The notes under the pieces were generated by a model that was not told the DNA's origin, did not search any database, and saw nothing but the letters and a program-made list of their open reading frames with translations. A stretch of 64,000 nt of DNA from Caldimicrobium sp. (GTDB lineage Bacteria; Desulfobacterota; Thermodesulfobacteria; Thermodesulfobacteriales; Thermodesulfobacteriaceae), in contig JANXCE010000004.1 of the NCBI GenBank assembly GCA_025059715.1, forward strand, positions 19,689-83,688, in the 5' to 3' direction. Shown here in pieces: positions 40,867-50,285 of this stretch; the first letter of the stretch is position 1, and each line of letters opens with the position of its first letter. Made by a program: the position numbers and the translations under genes.

Positions 40867-41799
40867 AAGCAAGTCCCCCACTTTAAGTCTTTGCCCTATT
40901 GCAAATTGATAGGCGGATACCCTTTGTCTTCCCTCAAGTTGAACTTCCTTTAGCAGAAGGGCTCCCTTTGTGGTAGCAACCAAAAGGCCTTCTTTATCAA
41001 TCTTTATTATGGACCCTACTGGATGTCCCATAATATTGGGCATAGCCTTAGCAGAGTGTATTTTTAGGATTTTGTCTCTAAATTTAGTGTAGGTTCCAGG
41101 CCAGGGGTAAAAGGCTCTTACTTTTCTCTCAATTAGAGTGGCCTCTTCATTAAAGGTTATGTATCCATCCTCCTTCTTAATCAATGGAGCATAGGTTGCC
41201 TCTTCATGATTTTGGGGCTTTGGTATAAGTTTGCCATCTTTTAAAAGAGTTAAGGCCTCCTCTAAGGCATGGACAGATAATTCAGAAAGTTTTTCTGTTA
41301 AAGAGATACTGTTGTCTTCCTCCGCTATGGCTATTTTTTTTTGTAAAAGTATGGGACCGGTATCTAACCCCTCATCCATAAGCATTATGGTAACCCCAGT
41401 TTCTATCTCGCCATTTAGTAGAGTCCATTGCACAGGGGATGCCCCTCTATACTTTGGAAGAAGGGAAAGATGGATATTCCAGGCACCCTCCCTTGGGATT
41501 TCAAGTAACTCCTTTGGTAGAATCTTTCCGTAGGCAAAAACTATTATTAAATCAGGGCTTAAATCCTCCATCTGTCTCAAAAAAGTTTCCTCTTTAATTT
41601 TGTTTGGCTCAAAAATCTTGAGATTTCTCTCTTGAGCCCAAATCTTTACTGGGGAGGGAAGGATTTTGAGTCCCCTTCCCTTAGGTTTATCAGGTTGGGT
41701 AACTATACCTACCAGCTCTTCATTCCGATACAAAAATTCAAGCACTGGGAGAACAAATTTAGGAGAGCCAAAAAAAACAATCTGATATTTATGGTTCAT
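40861..41799 (-). CDS. fmt: Methionyl-tRNA formyltransferase
   Basis: 312 residues: [70 protein letters not shown] (folate-binding and catalytic Asn/His) and GLDTGPIL, then a C-terminal OB-like domain ([17 protein letters not shown]). Formylates initiator Met-tRNA. Start overlaps the clpB stop by 4 bases, so it is translated from the clpB transcript. Confidence 0.95.
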   Translation of the reverse strand: MNHKYQIVFFGSPKFVLPVLEFLYRNEELVGIVTQPDKPKGRGLKILPSPVKIWAQERNLKIFEPNKIKEETFLRQMEDLSPDLIIVFAYGKILPKELLEIPREGAWNIHLSLLPKYRGASPVQWTLLNGEIETGVTIMLMDEGLDTGPILLQKKIAIAEEDNSISLTEKLSELSVHALEEALTLLKDGKLIPKPQNHEEATYAPLIKKEDGYITFNEEATLIERKVRAFYPWPGTYTKFRDKILKIHSAKAMPNIMGHPVGSIIKIDKEGLLVATTKGALLLKEVQLEGRQRVSAYQFAIGQRLKVGDLLL

Positions 41800-44387
41800 T
41801 GTAATATAGCCTTTCTAAATTCGAACTCTCCACCATCTCTAACGTCAATTATGATTTTATCTGCTTCATTGAAAGTTCCCTCAAGAATGCGCATAGAAAG
41901 AGGATTTTCAATATAACGTTGTATAACTCTTTTAAGAGGTCTTGCGCCAAAGAGAGGATCAAAGCCAATTTGGGAAAGTAATGTTTTTGCCTTCTCTGTC
42001 AGCTCTACATAAAGCCCCTTTTCTTGTAAGCGAGCGTTTAAATTTTTGATCTGAATATCTACTATTTGCATAATGTGTTCCATAGTAAGGTTGTTAAATA
42101 TTATTATCTCATCAATTCGATTTAAAAACTCCGGTCTGAAGGTGCTTTTGAGGAGATCAAAAATTTTATGCTCAATCTCTTTTCTATCCAAAAAGGTATC
42201 CTGAAAATAGTGGCTTCCCACATTAGAAGTCATTATAATTATTGTATTTTTAAAATCAACGGTTCTACCTTTACCATCGGTTAATCTTCCATCGTCGAGA
42301 ACTTGAAGTAAGATATTAAATACCTCGGGGTGAGCCTTTTCGACTTCGTCAAAAAGAATAACCGAATAAGGTTTTCTTCTAACAGCTTCGGTAAGCTGAC
42401 CGCCTTCCTCATACCCAACATATCCCGGAGGTGCCCCGATAAGTCTTGCTACCGAGTGTTTTTCCATATATTCACTCATGTCAATTCTAATCATAGCTTG
42501 TTCGGTGTCAAACATGAACTCCGCTAAGGCCTTAGCAAGCTCTGTCTTACCCACCCCTGTTGGTCCAATGAAGAGAAAGGAGCCTATAGGACGATTAGGA
42601 TCTTTGAGCCCCGCTCTTGCCCTTCTAATAGCATTTGCAATGGCAGAAATTGCATGTTCCTGTCCTACTACTCTCTCTTTGAGTTTCTCTTCAATTCTCA
42701 ATAACTTTTCTCTCTCACTTTCCAAAAGCCTTTTGACGGGAATACCAGTCCACTTAGAAATAATTTCCGCAATATCTTCTTCATCAACTTCCTCTTTTAA
42801 AAAGCTTTTCTCCCTCTGAAGTTCAGAAAGTTTTTGATTTTCCACTTCTAACTCTTTTTGGAGTTGAGGGATCTGGCCATATATGATCTCCGCCACTCTA
42901 TTCAGATCTCCTTTTCTTTCCGCCTGTTGGGCTTCGATCTTTAATTGATCTATTTTCTCCTTTAATCTTCTTATTTTTTGAATTATTTCTTTTTCTTTTA
43001 ACCACTGAGCTTTTAGATTCTCCGCTTGAGTTCTCAGATCATTAAGTTGTTCAAGGATCCTTTGTAATCTCTCTTTTGCCTTGGGATCAGTTTCTTTCTC
43101 TAAAGCTACTTTTTCGATTTCAAGTTGTTTAATCTTTCTCTCAATTTCGTCAATCTCAGTGGGCATTGAATCGATTTCAATGCGCAATTTTGCACAGGCC
43201 TCGTCAATAAGATCTATAGCTTTATCAGGTAAATATCTATCACTAATATAGCGATGAGAAAGTGTAACTGCAGCCACAATAGCGTTGTCAGTTATACGAA
43301 CACCGTGATGCACCTCGTATTTTTCTTTTAATCCTCGTAAAATAGCTATGGCTTGTTCTGGGGTTGGTTCATCTACATATACTGGTTGAAATCTTCTCTC
43401 TAAGGCTGGATCTTTTTCAATATATTTTCTATATTCTTCAATCGTAGTTGCCCCTATACAGCGTAGCTCACCTCGGGCTAAAGCTGGTTTTAACATATTA
43501 GCCGCATCCATGGCCCCTTCTGCCGCACCAGCGCCTACAATAGTGTGAATCTCGTCAATAAATAGAATAATCTCTCCCTCACTTGCCTGAACTTCTCTAA
43601 TTACTCCTTTGAGTCTATCTTCAAATTCCCCTCTATATTTTGTTCCCGCAAGAAGGGCACCTAAGTCCAGTTGAATGATTCTCTTATTTTTTAAAATCTC
43701 TGGCACATCCCCTGCAACAATTCTCTGAGCCAATCCTTCCACGATTGCAGTTTTACCTACACCAGGTTCTCCTACTAAAACAGGATTATTTTTAGTTCTT
43801 CTACTTAGGATATGCATAACCCTTCTAATTTCCTCGTCTCTTCCGATAACTGGATCAAGTTTTCCAGCCTTAGCTAAACTAGTAAGATCTCTACCAAATT
43901 TTTCTAAGGCCTGATATTGTTCCTCGGGATTTTGGTCAGTTATCCTTCTGCCCCTTCTAATCTGATTAATTATCTCCTTAGTAGAGCTAAAAGTGGCTCC
44001 TCTTCTTCTTAGTAAATCTCCAGCTTTAGTGGAACTATCTAAGATACTAAGAAAAAGATGTTCGGTAGAGATAAATTCGTCTCTCATTTCTTTAGCTAAG
44101 GCTTCCGCTCTATCCAGAACCTGTTTTGCATTAATGGAGAGATAAAGTTGATAGGCACCAGTAGAAATCCTTGGAAAAGTGTTTAAAATCTCTTCAAGTT
44201 CAGACAATAAGATCTTGGAATTTATGCCCAGTCTATCTAAGATGATTGGAATTATTCCTCCCTCTTGTTCAATCAGAGCCTTTAGTATATGCTCTGGTTC
44301 CAGTTGAGCATGATAATAGGATTCCGCAATTTTTTGGGCGCTTTGTAAGGCCTCCTGAGCTTTAAAGGTAAACCTCTCAAGTCTCAT
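41796..44387 (-). CDS. clpB: Disaggregase chaperone ClpB
   Basis: 863 residues. Clp_N repeats (about 1-140), AAA1 ([13 protein letters not shown], about 200; FIDEIHTI), the long coiled-coil middle domain (about 405-525), AAA2 ([17 protein letters not shown], about 600; [14 protein letters not shown]) and the C-terminal D2-small domain. Resolubilises aggregates with DnaK. GGGAGG 7 nt before the ATG. Divergent from hsp20, separated by 168 bp, a heat-shock pair. No CIRCE element was seen between them. Confidence 0.96.
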   Translation of the reverse strand: MRLERFTFKAQEALQSAQKIAESYYHAQLEPEHILKALIEQEGGIIPIILDRLGINSKILLSELEEILNTFPRISTGAYQLYLSINAKQVLDRAEALAKEMRDEFISTEHLFLSILDSSTKAGDLLRRRGATFSSTKEIINQIRRGRRITDQNPEEQYQALEKFGRDLTSLAKAGKLDPVIGRDEEIRRVMHILSRRTKNNPVLVGEPGVGKTAIVEGLAQRIVAGDVPEILKNKRIIQLDLGALLAGTKYRGEFEDRLKGVIREVQASEGEIILFIDEIHTIVGAGAAEGAMDAANMLKPALARGELRCIGATTIEEYRKYIEKDPALERRFQPVYVDEPTPEQAIAILRGLKEKYEVHHGVRITDNAIVAAVTLSHRYISDRYLPDKAIDLIDEACAKLRIEIDSMPTEIDEIERKIKQLEIEKVALEKETDPKAKERLQRILEQLNDLRTQAENLKAQWLKEKEIIQKIRRLKEKIDQLKIEAQQAERKGDLNRVAEIIYGQIPQLQKELEVENQKLSELQREKSFLKEEVDEEDIAEIISKWTGIPVKRLLESEREKLLRIEEKLKERVVGQEHAISAIANAIRRARAGLKDPNRPIGSFLFIGPTGVGKTELAKALAEFMFDTEQAMIRIDMSEYMEKHSVARLIGAPPGYVGYEEGGQLTEAVRRKPYSVILFDEVEKAHPEVFNILLQVLDDGRLTDGKGRTVDFKNTIIIMTSNVGSHYFQDTFLDRKEIEHKIFDLLKSTFRPEFLNRIDEIIIFNNLTMEHIMQIVDIQIKNLNARLQEKGLYVELTEKAKTLLSQIGFDPLFGARPLKRVIQRYIENPLSMRILEGTFNEADKIIIDVRDGGEFEFRKAILQ

Positions 44388-44493
44388 AATAATTCCTCCC
44401 TAAGGTAATTTTGTGTATTCGTTAACATAAAATTAATTTTTTTATTGTCTTTTTCAAGAGATAGATTTGGATTAAAAAGACAAATTGAAATAC

Positions 44494-44522
44494 TTGACAA
44501 TTAGTAAAAGAATGTTTATCTT
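44494..44522 (+). promoter_or_regulatory. Promoter of hsp20
   Basis: TTGACA (44494-44499), 17-nt spacer, TATCTT (44517-44522), a near-consensus housekeeping-type promoter. The following AAGGAGGTG (44541-44549) is a strong ribosome binding site. Confidence 0.65.
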
Positions 44523-44555
44523 AAAATTAAAAAAATAAAAAAGGAGGTGGTTAAT

Positions 44556-44999
44556 ATGGCAGACTTAACTATTTGGCGTCCATTACAAGAATTAAGGAAA
44601 GAAATGGATCGTATTTGGCAAGAATTTTTTGGTAGAAGTTATCTCCCTGAAAGATGGGAAATAGTAGAATGGGCACCTGCGGTAGATGTATCAGAGACAG
44701 AAGATGCAGTAATCGTAAAAGCTGATCTACCAGGTGTAAAACCTGAGAATATTGAAATAAATATAGTTGATAATGTTTTAACCATAAAAGGTGAAAAAAA
44801 GAGAGAAGTAGAGGAGAAAAAAGAGAACTTTTATCGGGTAGAGAGATTTTATGGAAGTTTTATGAGATCTATTCAATTGCCTACAGAGGTAGAGATTGAT
44901 AAGGTTAAAGCTCAATATAAAGATGGAGTGCTTAAAATAACGCTTCCTAAAAAGCCCGAAGAGAAAAAGAAGGTTATTAAGGTTGAGGTAGAGAAATAA
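44556..44999 (+). CDS. Small heat shock protein Hsp20
   Basis: 147 residues: N-terminal arm (WRPLQELRKEMDRIWQEFF), alpha-crystallin domain (WAPAVDVSETEDAVIVKADLPGVKPENIEI; VLTIKGEKKRE; YGSFMRSIQLP; AQYKDGVLKITLPK) and a C-terminal KKVIKVEVEK in place of a clean IxI. ATP-independent holdase. ATG 44556 fits the ribosome binding site better than GTG 44547. The last 23 bases overlap convergent thiL. Confidence 0.93.
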   Translation: MADLTIWRPLQELRKEMDRIWQEFFGRSYLPERWEIVEWAPAVDVSETEDAVIVKADLPGVKPENIEINIVDNVLTIKGEKKREVEEKKENFYRVERFYGSFMRSIQLPTEVEIDKVKAQYKDGVLKITLPKKPEEKKKVIKVEVEK

Positions 45000-45924
45000 A
45001 GTGATCAAAACCTTGGGGGGAGAGTTCCACTCTCTCTCCCTTATCTTTTATTAGAAAAATTTTGTGATTATTTTTAGTAATTTTTCCGATGTAATAAAAA
45101 TTTAGATTAAGATTAGAAGAAATATTATATAATTCTTCAATTCTTTCTTCTGGGATAGTAAAAAGTAGAGCATAGTCTTCCCCTCCTGAGAGGGCTTCTT
45201 CCAGGGTAGCGTAGGGGCTTATTGGAATACAAGAGATGTCTAATTCTGCAGAAACACCTGATGCCCAACAAAGCCTGTATAGATCAAGAAGTAAACCATC
45301 GGAGATATCTATTGCGGAATTTGCGATATATCTTATTGCTTTGCCCAATTTAATCTCAGGCGTAGGTCTAAGATGGGCCTCTATCACTGGAGTAGGGATT
45401 TCCTCCATAGGAAATTCTTTGATATATCTCAGAAAGGCAGAACTTTTACCTAATTCTTTGGAGACAAAGATATAATCTCCTGGTTTAGCCCCTTTTCTCA
45501 AGAGGGGTTTATCCGTTTCCCCTATAAGGGTAAGATTTAGGAAAAGCAATTCACTTCTAACAGTATCGCCTCCTACTAAGCGAGCTCCAAAGTTTTCTAA
45601 AGTTGTAACAAGCCCTTCCATTAGAGGATCAAGCCAAGAGGGCTCTAGAGGCTGAGGAGATCCTAAGCTGAAGAGAGCCCATCGGGGCTCTCCTCCCATA
45701 GCGGCGATATCACTTAAATTTGTAGAAGCAAGCTTGCACCCTAAGGAATAATAATCAGTATATTCTAATCTAAAGTGAACCTTATCGACTAAGGCATCAG
45801 TTGTTAAAAGAAGGTAGTGGTCATCGTATTTAATCACTGCGCAGTCCTCATTATGAGTCGCAAGAACTTGCTCTCTTTGAAAGAGGAATTTTCTTAGATA
45901 ATTTATCCACTCGGTTTCGGTCAT
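44977..45924 (-). CDS. thiL: Thiamine-monophosphate kinase
   Basis: 315 residues, AIR-synthase/ThiL fold: HNEDCAVIKYDDHYLLLTTDALVDKVHF, ASTNLSDIAAMGGEPRWAL, ARLVGGDTVRS, ISDGLLLDLYRLC and GGEDYALLFTIP. Converts TMP to TPP. The usual 'DDAA' at the N-terminal Mg site is EDCA. Its start shares one base with the ndk stop, so it is probably co-transcribed with ndk. Confidence 0.92.
   Translation of the reverse strand: MTETEWINYLRKFLFQREQVLATHNEDCAVIKYDDHYLLLTTDALVDKVHFRLEYTDYYSLGCKLASTNLSDIAAMGGEPRWALFSLGSPQPLEPSWLDPLMEGLVTTLENFGARLVGGDTVRSELLFLNLTLIGETDKPLLRKGAKPGDYIFVSKELGKSSAFLRYIKEFPMEEIPTPVIEAHLRPTPEIKLGKAIRYIANSAIDISDGLLLDLYRLCWASGVSAELDISCIPISPYATLEEALSGGEDYALLFTIPEERIEELYNISSNLNLNFYYIGKITKNNHKIFLIKDKGERVELSPQGFDHFISLPQP
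45018..45048 (+). terminator. Possible hsp20 terminator
   Basis: GAGAGT-TCC-ACTCTC stem-loop (45020-45034), extendable by G-pairs at its base, followed by a T-rich stretch, 19 nt after the hsp20 stop and inside the 3' end of convergent thiL. Confidence 0.35.
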
Positions 45925-46346
45925 TAGATAAGAGCTATCAATTCTTGTTCACTAAAAAAGAAAGGAATTTCCTTTAAAGCAGATTCAGGGCTATCTGAAC
46001 CATGGACCGTATTTTTCTCCTTATCGAGACCAAATAGTTTTCTAATAGTGCCTTCTTGAGCTTCCTTAGGGTCAGTTGCTCCCATAATTTCTCTTGTTCT
46101 TTTTATAGCGTCTTTTCCTTCCAACACCATAGCAACAATTGGCCCCGAACTCATATAGGTAGTTAGGTCTTCATAAAAGGGACGATCTTTGTGCACAAGG
46201 TAGAAGGCCTTAGCTTGATCCTTGGTTAATTTGGTTTTTTTTAAAGCAACTACTCGAAGACCATTTTCTTCAAAAATGCTAATTATCTTTCCAATCAGAT
46301 TTCTCTCTACTCCATCGGGCTTAATCAGAACTAAAGTTCTTTCCAT
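45924..46346 (-). CDS. ndk: Nucleoside diphosphate kinase
   Basis: 140 residues, complete: RTLVLIKPDGVERNLIGKII, GPIVAMVLEGKDAI, MGATDPKEAQEGTIRKLFG and the phospho-His in NTVHGSDSPESA. Equilibrates NTP pools. GGAGGAG lies before the ATG, and TATAAT on the minus strand (complement of 46364-46369) is a likely -10 box. Confidence 0.96.
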   Translation of the reverse strand: MERTLVLIKPDGVERNLIGKIISIFEENGLRVVALKKTKLTKDQAKAFYLVHKDRPFYEDLTTYMSSGPIVAMVLEGKDAIKRTREIMGATDPKEAQEGTIRKLFGLDKEKNTVHGSDSPESALKEIPFFFSEQELIALI

Positions 46347-46833
46347 ATCAGGTCTCCTCCTTTATTATATTATCTTAAAGCTTTACCTTAAAAGAAATAA
46401 ACTTTTTTCCAAAAGATAAAGTTAACTTTTAGTAAGTTATCAAGCTAAAAAACAATTCCTCCTTTCTTAAGATCAATTAGTCCCCCTTTTACGGAACTCT
46501 CTTTAATATCCTTCAACTCTTTATCCTCTCAAGACTCAATTTATTTGCCACTAATACTATACACCTTAGAAGTAATCTCAAGAGTTCACAAGTATATGTC
46601 TAGGAGTTTTAATTTTTTGGACCATAGGAAGCTCCCTTTAAGGGGAGGTTATAAAGTATTTCTCTGTGGTCCCTTAACTTAAAATTAAGCCTTTTAATAA
46701 AAGGCTCTCCTATGTATTGATTTTATTCGTTCATTGTAAATATAACATAAAGAACCATTATTGCAATTTTAAAAAAGATAACTAAATTAAGTATTTGGGA
46801 TTTATATATAAAAATGTTAAAGGGAATTATAAT
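46347..46833. other. Intergenic region between ndk and alaS
   Basis: Holds the ndk promoter at its left end and two hairpins: CTCCC...GGGAG near 46632-46647 and AGCCTTT/AAAGGCT with a 5-nt loop at 46688-46706. Neither has a clean U-run. No T-box signature or tRNA was found before alaS. The minus strand around 46440-46600 reads weakly protein-like with stops but nothing nameable. Confidence 0.4.
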
Positions 46834-49428
46834 ATGAAGGGTAGAGAGATTAGAGAGAGATTTATTAAATTTTTTGTTGATAGAGATCATACATTAGTTC
46901 CCAGTTCACCCCTAATTCCTCACAACGATCCCACATTATTGTTTACTAATTCAGGCATGGTGCAATTTAAAAGGGTTTTTCTCGGTGAAGAGACAAGGCC
47001 TTATAAACGCGCAGTAACATGTCAGAAGTGTCTCAGAGCTGGAGGAAAACATAATGATCTTGAAAATGTGGGTTATACCGCAAGACATCATACTTTTTTT
47101 GAGATGTTGGGGAACTTTTCCTTTGGTGATTATTTCAAAGGGGAGGCCATAGCCTTTGCTTGGGAGTTTATCACTAAGGAGTTAAATCTTCCAAAAGAGA
47201 GGCTTTGGGTCACCGTTTATGAAGAGGATGAGGAGGCTCTTAAACTTTGGAGAGAGATCGCTGGTTTTTCCAAGGATAGAATTGTAAAACTTGGCGAGAA
47301 GGATAATTTCTGGATGATGGGGGAAACGGGACCTTGTGGTCCCTGTTCGGAGATTGTTTATGATCAAGGAGAAAGCTTCTCCTGTGGTAAGCCTCACTGT
47401 GCTCCCGGTTGTGATTGTGACCGATTTTTGGAGATTTGGAATCTTGTGTTTATGCAATACGAGCGAGATGAGAAGGGAAATTTAAAGCCCCTTCCAAAAC
47501 CAAGTATTGATACTGGCATGGGGTTGGAGAGAATTACTGCTGTTTTACAGGGTGTGCCTTCTAATTATGAAACCGATCTCTTTTCGGGCATTATAAATGC
47601 ACTCTCAGAGTTAACAGGTAGATCCTTTAAGGAATCTTTCGATAGTGAAATTGCCTTTAGAGTAATTGCGGATCACGTGAGAGCAAGTGCCTTTTTAATT
47701 GCTGAGGGTATTATGCCCTCTAATGAAGGAAGGGGATATGTATTAAGAAGGATTATCAGAAGGGCAGAGCGTTTTGGAAAACAGTTGGGACTAAAGGAAC
47801 CCTTTCTTTATAAGCTTATCAATCCCTTAATAGAGGAATACGGAGTTATTTACCCAGAAATTGTTCAAAACCAAGAAACTATAATTAAAGTGTTAAAAAT
47901 TGAAGAAGAAAAATTCTTAGAAACTCTTAACTATGGATTGGAGGTTTTGGAAAGGGAAATAAAGAAACTCTCCTATGAAGGTAAAAAGATAATCTCAGGA
48001 GATCTTCTCTATAAGCTTTATGATACCTACGGGTTTCCTTATGATTTAGTTAGAGATTATGTGATACCTCTTGGTTTTGAACTGGACCTTGAAGGATTTG
48101 AAGCTCAAAGAGAGAGAGCTAAAGCGGAGAGCAAAAAGACTTGGAAGGGCGCTTTAGAGACGATACCTCAGGAGTTAAAAGCTCTAATTCAAGAGGGAAT
48201 CCAAACTATTTTTGTGGGGTATGATGAACTTACAACAAAAGCTAAAATAATTGCCTTGTTTAAAGACTATCTTGTCACTGACTTCACTCCCTTTTATCCT
48301 GAAGGAGGAGGGCAAGTTTCGGATAGAGGTTGGGTCTATAGCAAAAGTGGCAAAGCAGAAGTTTTTGAGGTTCAGAGGGTGGGAGATTTAATATATCATA
48401 GAATTAAACCTTTGGAAGGAAAGCTTCAATCTAATGAAGAGGTCCTTTTAGAAGTGGATAGAGAAAGGCGCCTTCACATTGCCCGACACCACACTGCTAC
48501 TCATCTTTTACACTCCGCTTTAAGACAAGTTTTAGGAAATCATGTAAGGCAAGCGGGTTCCTTAGTGGAAGAAAACCGTCTTCGTTTTGATTTTACGCAT
48601 TTTCATGGCCTAACTCTGGAAGAATTGAAACAAGTGGAAAAGTTGGTTAACATGTGGATTCTGGAAAACTTTCCCCTTCAAATAAAATGGTTAAAAAGAG
48701 AAGAGGCAGAATCCCTTGGGGCATTAGCCTTTTTTGAAGAAAAATATGGTGATATAGTGAGAGTTATCATAATAGATAACATCTCCATAGAACTTTGTGG
48801 CGGAACCCATGTGAGGCGAACCGGAGACATAGGCTTATTTAAGATAATTTCTGAATCCAGTGTGGCAAGTGGTATCAGAAGAATTGAAGCTTTATGTGGT
48901 ATTAAAAGTTATCAATATATCAATGATTTAGAAAATAAAATAAATCAAATTTCTACTTTATTAAAAGTAAGTCCAAAAGATGTTGTGAAAAAGATTGATG
49001 AATTAGTTGATGAGATCCAGAGACTCAAAAGCGAGGTAAAGTCTTTGAAAAGCAGAGATTTTAAAGCAGAGCTTGAGGCCAGATTAAAGGATGTTAAAGA
49101 AATCGATGGTATAAAAGTTTTAGTAACTTCTTTTAAGACGGATAGGATAGAGGAGTTAAGAGAGTGGGGGGATTATTATAAAAATAAGCTTAAATCTGGA
49201 GTAATTTTACTGATTGGAGAACGGGAAAGGGATAATCTTTTAGTTTGTATGATAACTAAGGATTTGTCTCAGAGGATTTCGGCGGTAGAAATTTTAAAGA
49301 GATTATCTCAAGAGCTGGAAATCAAAGGTGGGGGAAAGCCAGAACTTGTTCAGGGCAGTTTTCCAAAATTTCTCTCCCCTGAAGTTATTAAAGAGAAAAT
49401 TGAGTTTATACTGGCAACATATGAGTAA
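46834..49428 (+). CDS. alaS: Alanyl-tRNA synthetase
   Basis: 864 residues. Class II core (RERFIKFFVDRDHTLVPSSPLIPHNDPTLLFTNSGMVQFK; ARHHTFFEMLGNFSFGDYFK; GLERITAVLQG), editing domain with HHTATHLLHSAL and the CGGTH Zn site, then a C-Ala region with coiled coil and GGGKPELVQG. ATG 46834 with AGGG 9 nt upstream starts at KGREIRERF as in the family; an earlier in-frame ATG at 46795 has no ribosome binding site. Confidence 0.97.
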   Translation: MKGREIRERFIKFFVDRDHTLVPSSPLIPHNDPTLLFTNSGMVQFKRVFLGEETRPYKRAVTCQKCLRAGGKHNDLENVGYTARHHTFFEMLGNFSFGDYFKGEAIAFAWEFITKELNLPKERLWVTVYEEDEEALKLWREIAGFSKDRIVKLGEKDNFWMMGETGPCGPCSEIVYDQGESFSCGKPHCAPGCDCDRFLEIWNLVFMQYERDEKGNLKPLPKPSIDTGMGLERITAVLQGVPSNYETDLFSGIINALSELTGRSFKESFDSEIAFRVIADHVRASAFLIAEGIMPSNEGRGYVLRRIIRRAERFGKQLGLKEPFLYKLINPLIEEYGVIYPEIVQNQETIIKVLKIEEEKFLETLNYGLEVLEREIKKLSYEGKKIISGDLLYKLYDTYGFPYDLVRDYVIPLGFELDLEGFEAQRERAKAESKKTWKGALETIPQELKALIQEGIQTIFVGYDELTTKAKIIALFKDYLVTDFTPFYPEGGGQVSDRGWVYSKSGKAEVFEVQRVGDLIYHRIKPLEGKLQSNEEVLLEVDRERRLHIARHHTATHLLHSALRQVLGNHVRQAGSLVEENRLRFDFTHFHGLTLEELKQVEKLVNMWILENFPLQIKWLKREEAESLGALAFFEEKYGDIVRVIIIDNISIELCGGTHVRRTGDIGLFKIISESSVASGIRRIEALCGIKSYQYINDLENKINQISTLLKVSPKDVVKKIDELVDEIQRLKSEVKSLKSRDFKAELEARLKDVKEIDGIKVLVTSFKTDRIEELREWGDYYKNKLKSGVILLIGERERDNLLVCMITKDLSQRISAVEILKRLSQELEIKGGGKPELVQGSFPKFLSPEVIKEKIEFILATYE

Positions 49429-49743
49429 GCCTTTAAAAATAGAAGTTTTCATGAACTATAGCTGTTCTACTGAGTCCCAGTTAAGGGCTAACATTGAGCG
49501 TGCTTTGGAGCTTGAAGGGATGACTGCAGAAGTGAATTTTAAACGACTTTCACAGGATGTTGCAAAAACTTAGGTCTAAAGGGTTCTCCCACTATTAAGA
49601 TTGACGGAGAGGAGATTCAGCCTATACCTCATGGAGATTTTACTTGAAGACTCTTTGTTGACGAGTCTGGTAGACTTGTTCAAATTCCCTCGGTGGCGGT
49701 AATCAGAGAAAAAATAAGGGAAGTTATTAAGGGGATTAATTAA
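49421..49743 (+). CDS. Thioredoxin-fold selenoprotein candidate (SaoT-like), UGA codon plus one frameshift
   Basis: ATG 49421 overlaps the alaS stop. The first 50 codons give KIEVFMNYSCSTESQLRANI and ALELEGMTAEVNFKRLS, then TAG at 49571. A -1 shift in the five-A run at 49564-49568 restores a long frame: NLGLKGSPTIKIDG, IQPIPHGDFT-U-RLFVDESG and PSVAVIREKIREV to TAA 49741. UGA at 49645-49647 falls where small thioredoxin-like (seleno)proteins carry Cys/Sec in a 'CRxY/F' motif. GSPT is the cis-Pro loop. Role unknown, likely thiol/metalloid chemistry. The shift may be an indel, a sequencing error or true decay, so activity is uncertain. Confidence 0.55.
49660..49680 (+). promoter_or_regulatory. 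SECIS-like stem-loop with GGU apex
   Basis: Nine continuous base pairs (49660-49668 with 49672-49680, two G-U) closing a three-base loop GGU, 22-24 nt after the UGA at 49645-49647. E. coli fdhF has GGU at about +19 to +21 in the apical loop, and this G/U apex is what SelB recognises. Confidence 0.6.
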
Positions 49744-49744
49744 T

Positions 49745-50263
49745 TTATTTGATAAATTTCTTAGGATTTAAGAGCTCAAATCGTCTTTTAGGTTCACTTA
49801 TAAAACCAATCCAGGGTATTAGGTAAAAGTTTTCTGGAATATTTTTAATAGTTTTCATTAAAGCGGAACTTATAAAGTGTGAGTCTTCAATTAGATTATA
49901 AAAATAAGAATCAATTCCAAAAAAGCCATCTAATAGATGAGCCAAAGTATGAACTAATTTGCTCAGATATCCCTGGGGAAGATCCTTTAGATCTTCTAAG
50001 GTAGTGTAACCCTCAAGCTTGATTTCTTTTATTATGTTGAAGATAATTCTTTTGTTAATCTGCAGGGCCTCATTAAGTTTTAACCAGAAATCTAACGAAG
50101 TGGCTACCACAATTTGCTCAGTTTTAATTTGAAATTCCTCGTAGCGAATTAGTTGATATCTTTGAATAAAAGACTCTGCGCTGTTAAGGGCCTCCTTCTG
50201 ATTAGAAGCCTTAACTAAAAAAAGATGGGGTATAGCATGTTTTTTATTGTTTAAGTTAGACAT
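49745..50263 (-). CDS. Hypothetical protein, unknown
   Basis: 172 residues from ATG 50263 (an in-frame ATG at 50287 would add eight hydrophobic residues). Cytosolic mixed alpha/beta: PHLFLVKASNQKEALNSAES at the start suggests a ferredoxin-like strand-helix unit, followed by helices (LDFWLKLNEALQINKRIIFN). No family recognised. TACAAT 13 nt before the ATG could be its -10 box, giving a very short leader. Divergent from the next unknown gene with overlapping 5' ends. Confidence 0.6.
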   Translation of the reverse strand: MSNLNNKKHAIPHLFLVKASNQKEALNSAESFIQRYQLIRYEEFQIKTEQIVVATSLDFWLKLNEALQINKRIIFNIIKEIKLEGYTTLEDLKDLPQGYLSKLVHTLAHLLDGFFGIDSYFYNLIEDSHFISSALMKTIKNIPENFYLIPWIGFISEPKRRFELLNPKKFIK

Positions 50264-50275
50264 TGCACTTATAAT
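50247..50275 (+). promoter_or_regulatory. Promoter of the unknown gene at 50286
   Basis: TTGTTT (50247-50252), 17-nt spacer, TATAAT (50270-50275). The ATG lies 10 nt after the -10 box, so the mRNA leader would be about five bases. It overlaps the start of the divergent gene. Confidence 0.55.
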
Positions 50276-50285
50276 TATTGTAATC

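Noticed and set aside
41231..42819. Plus-strand frames inside fmt and clpB (up to 113 codons)
   Set aside because: Antisense shadows of two conserved genes, without ribosome binding sites.
44388..44493. CIRCE/HrcA operator between clpB and hsp20
   Set aside because: No TTAGCACTC-N9-GAGTGCTAA-like inverted repeat is present.
46600..46833. T-box leader before alaS
   Set aside because: No T-box core sequence, and the hairpins do not form a terminator/antiterminator pair.
49564..49572. Programmed -1 frameshift in the SaoT-like gene
   Set aside because: The zero-frame codons AAA ACT do not form a classic X XXY YYZ heptamer and no stimulator is evident; an indel or read error is simpler.
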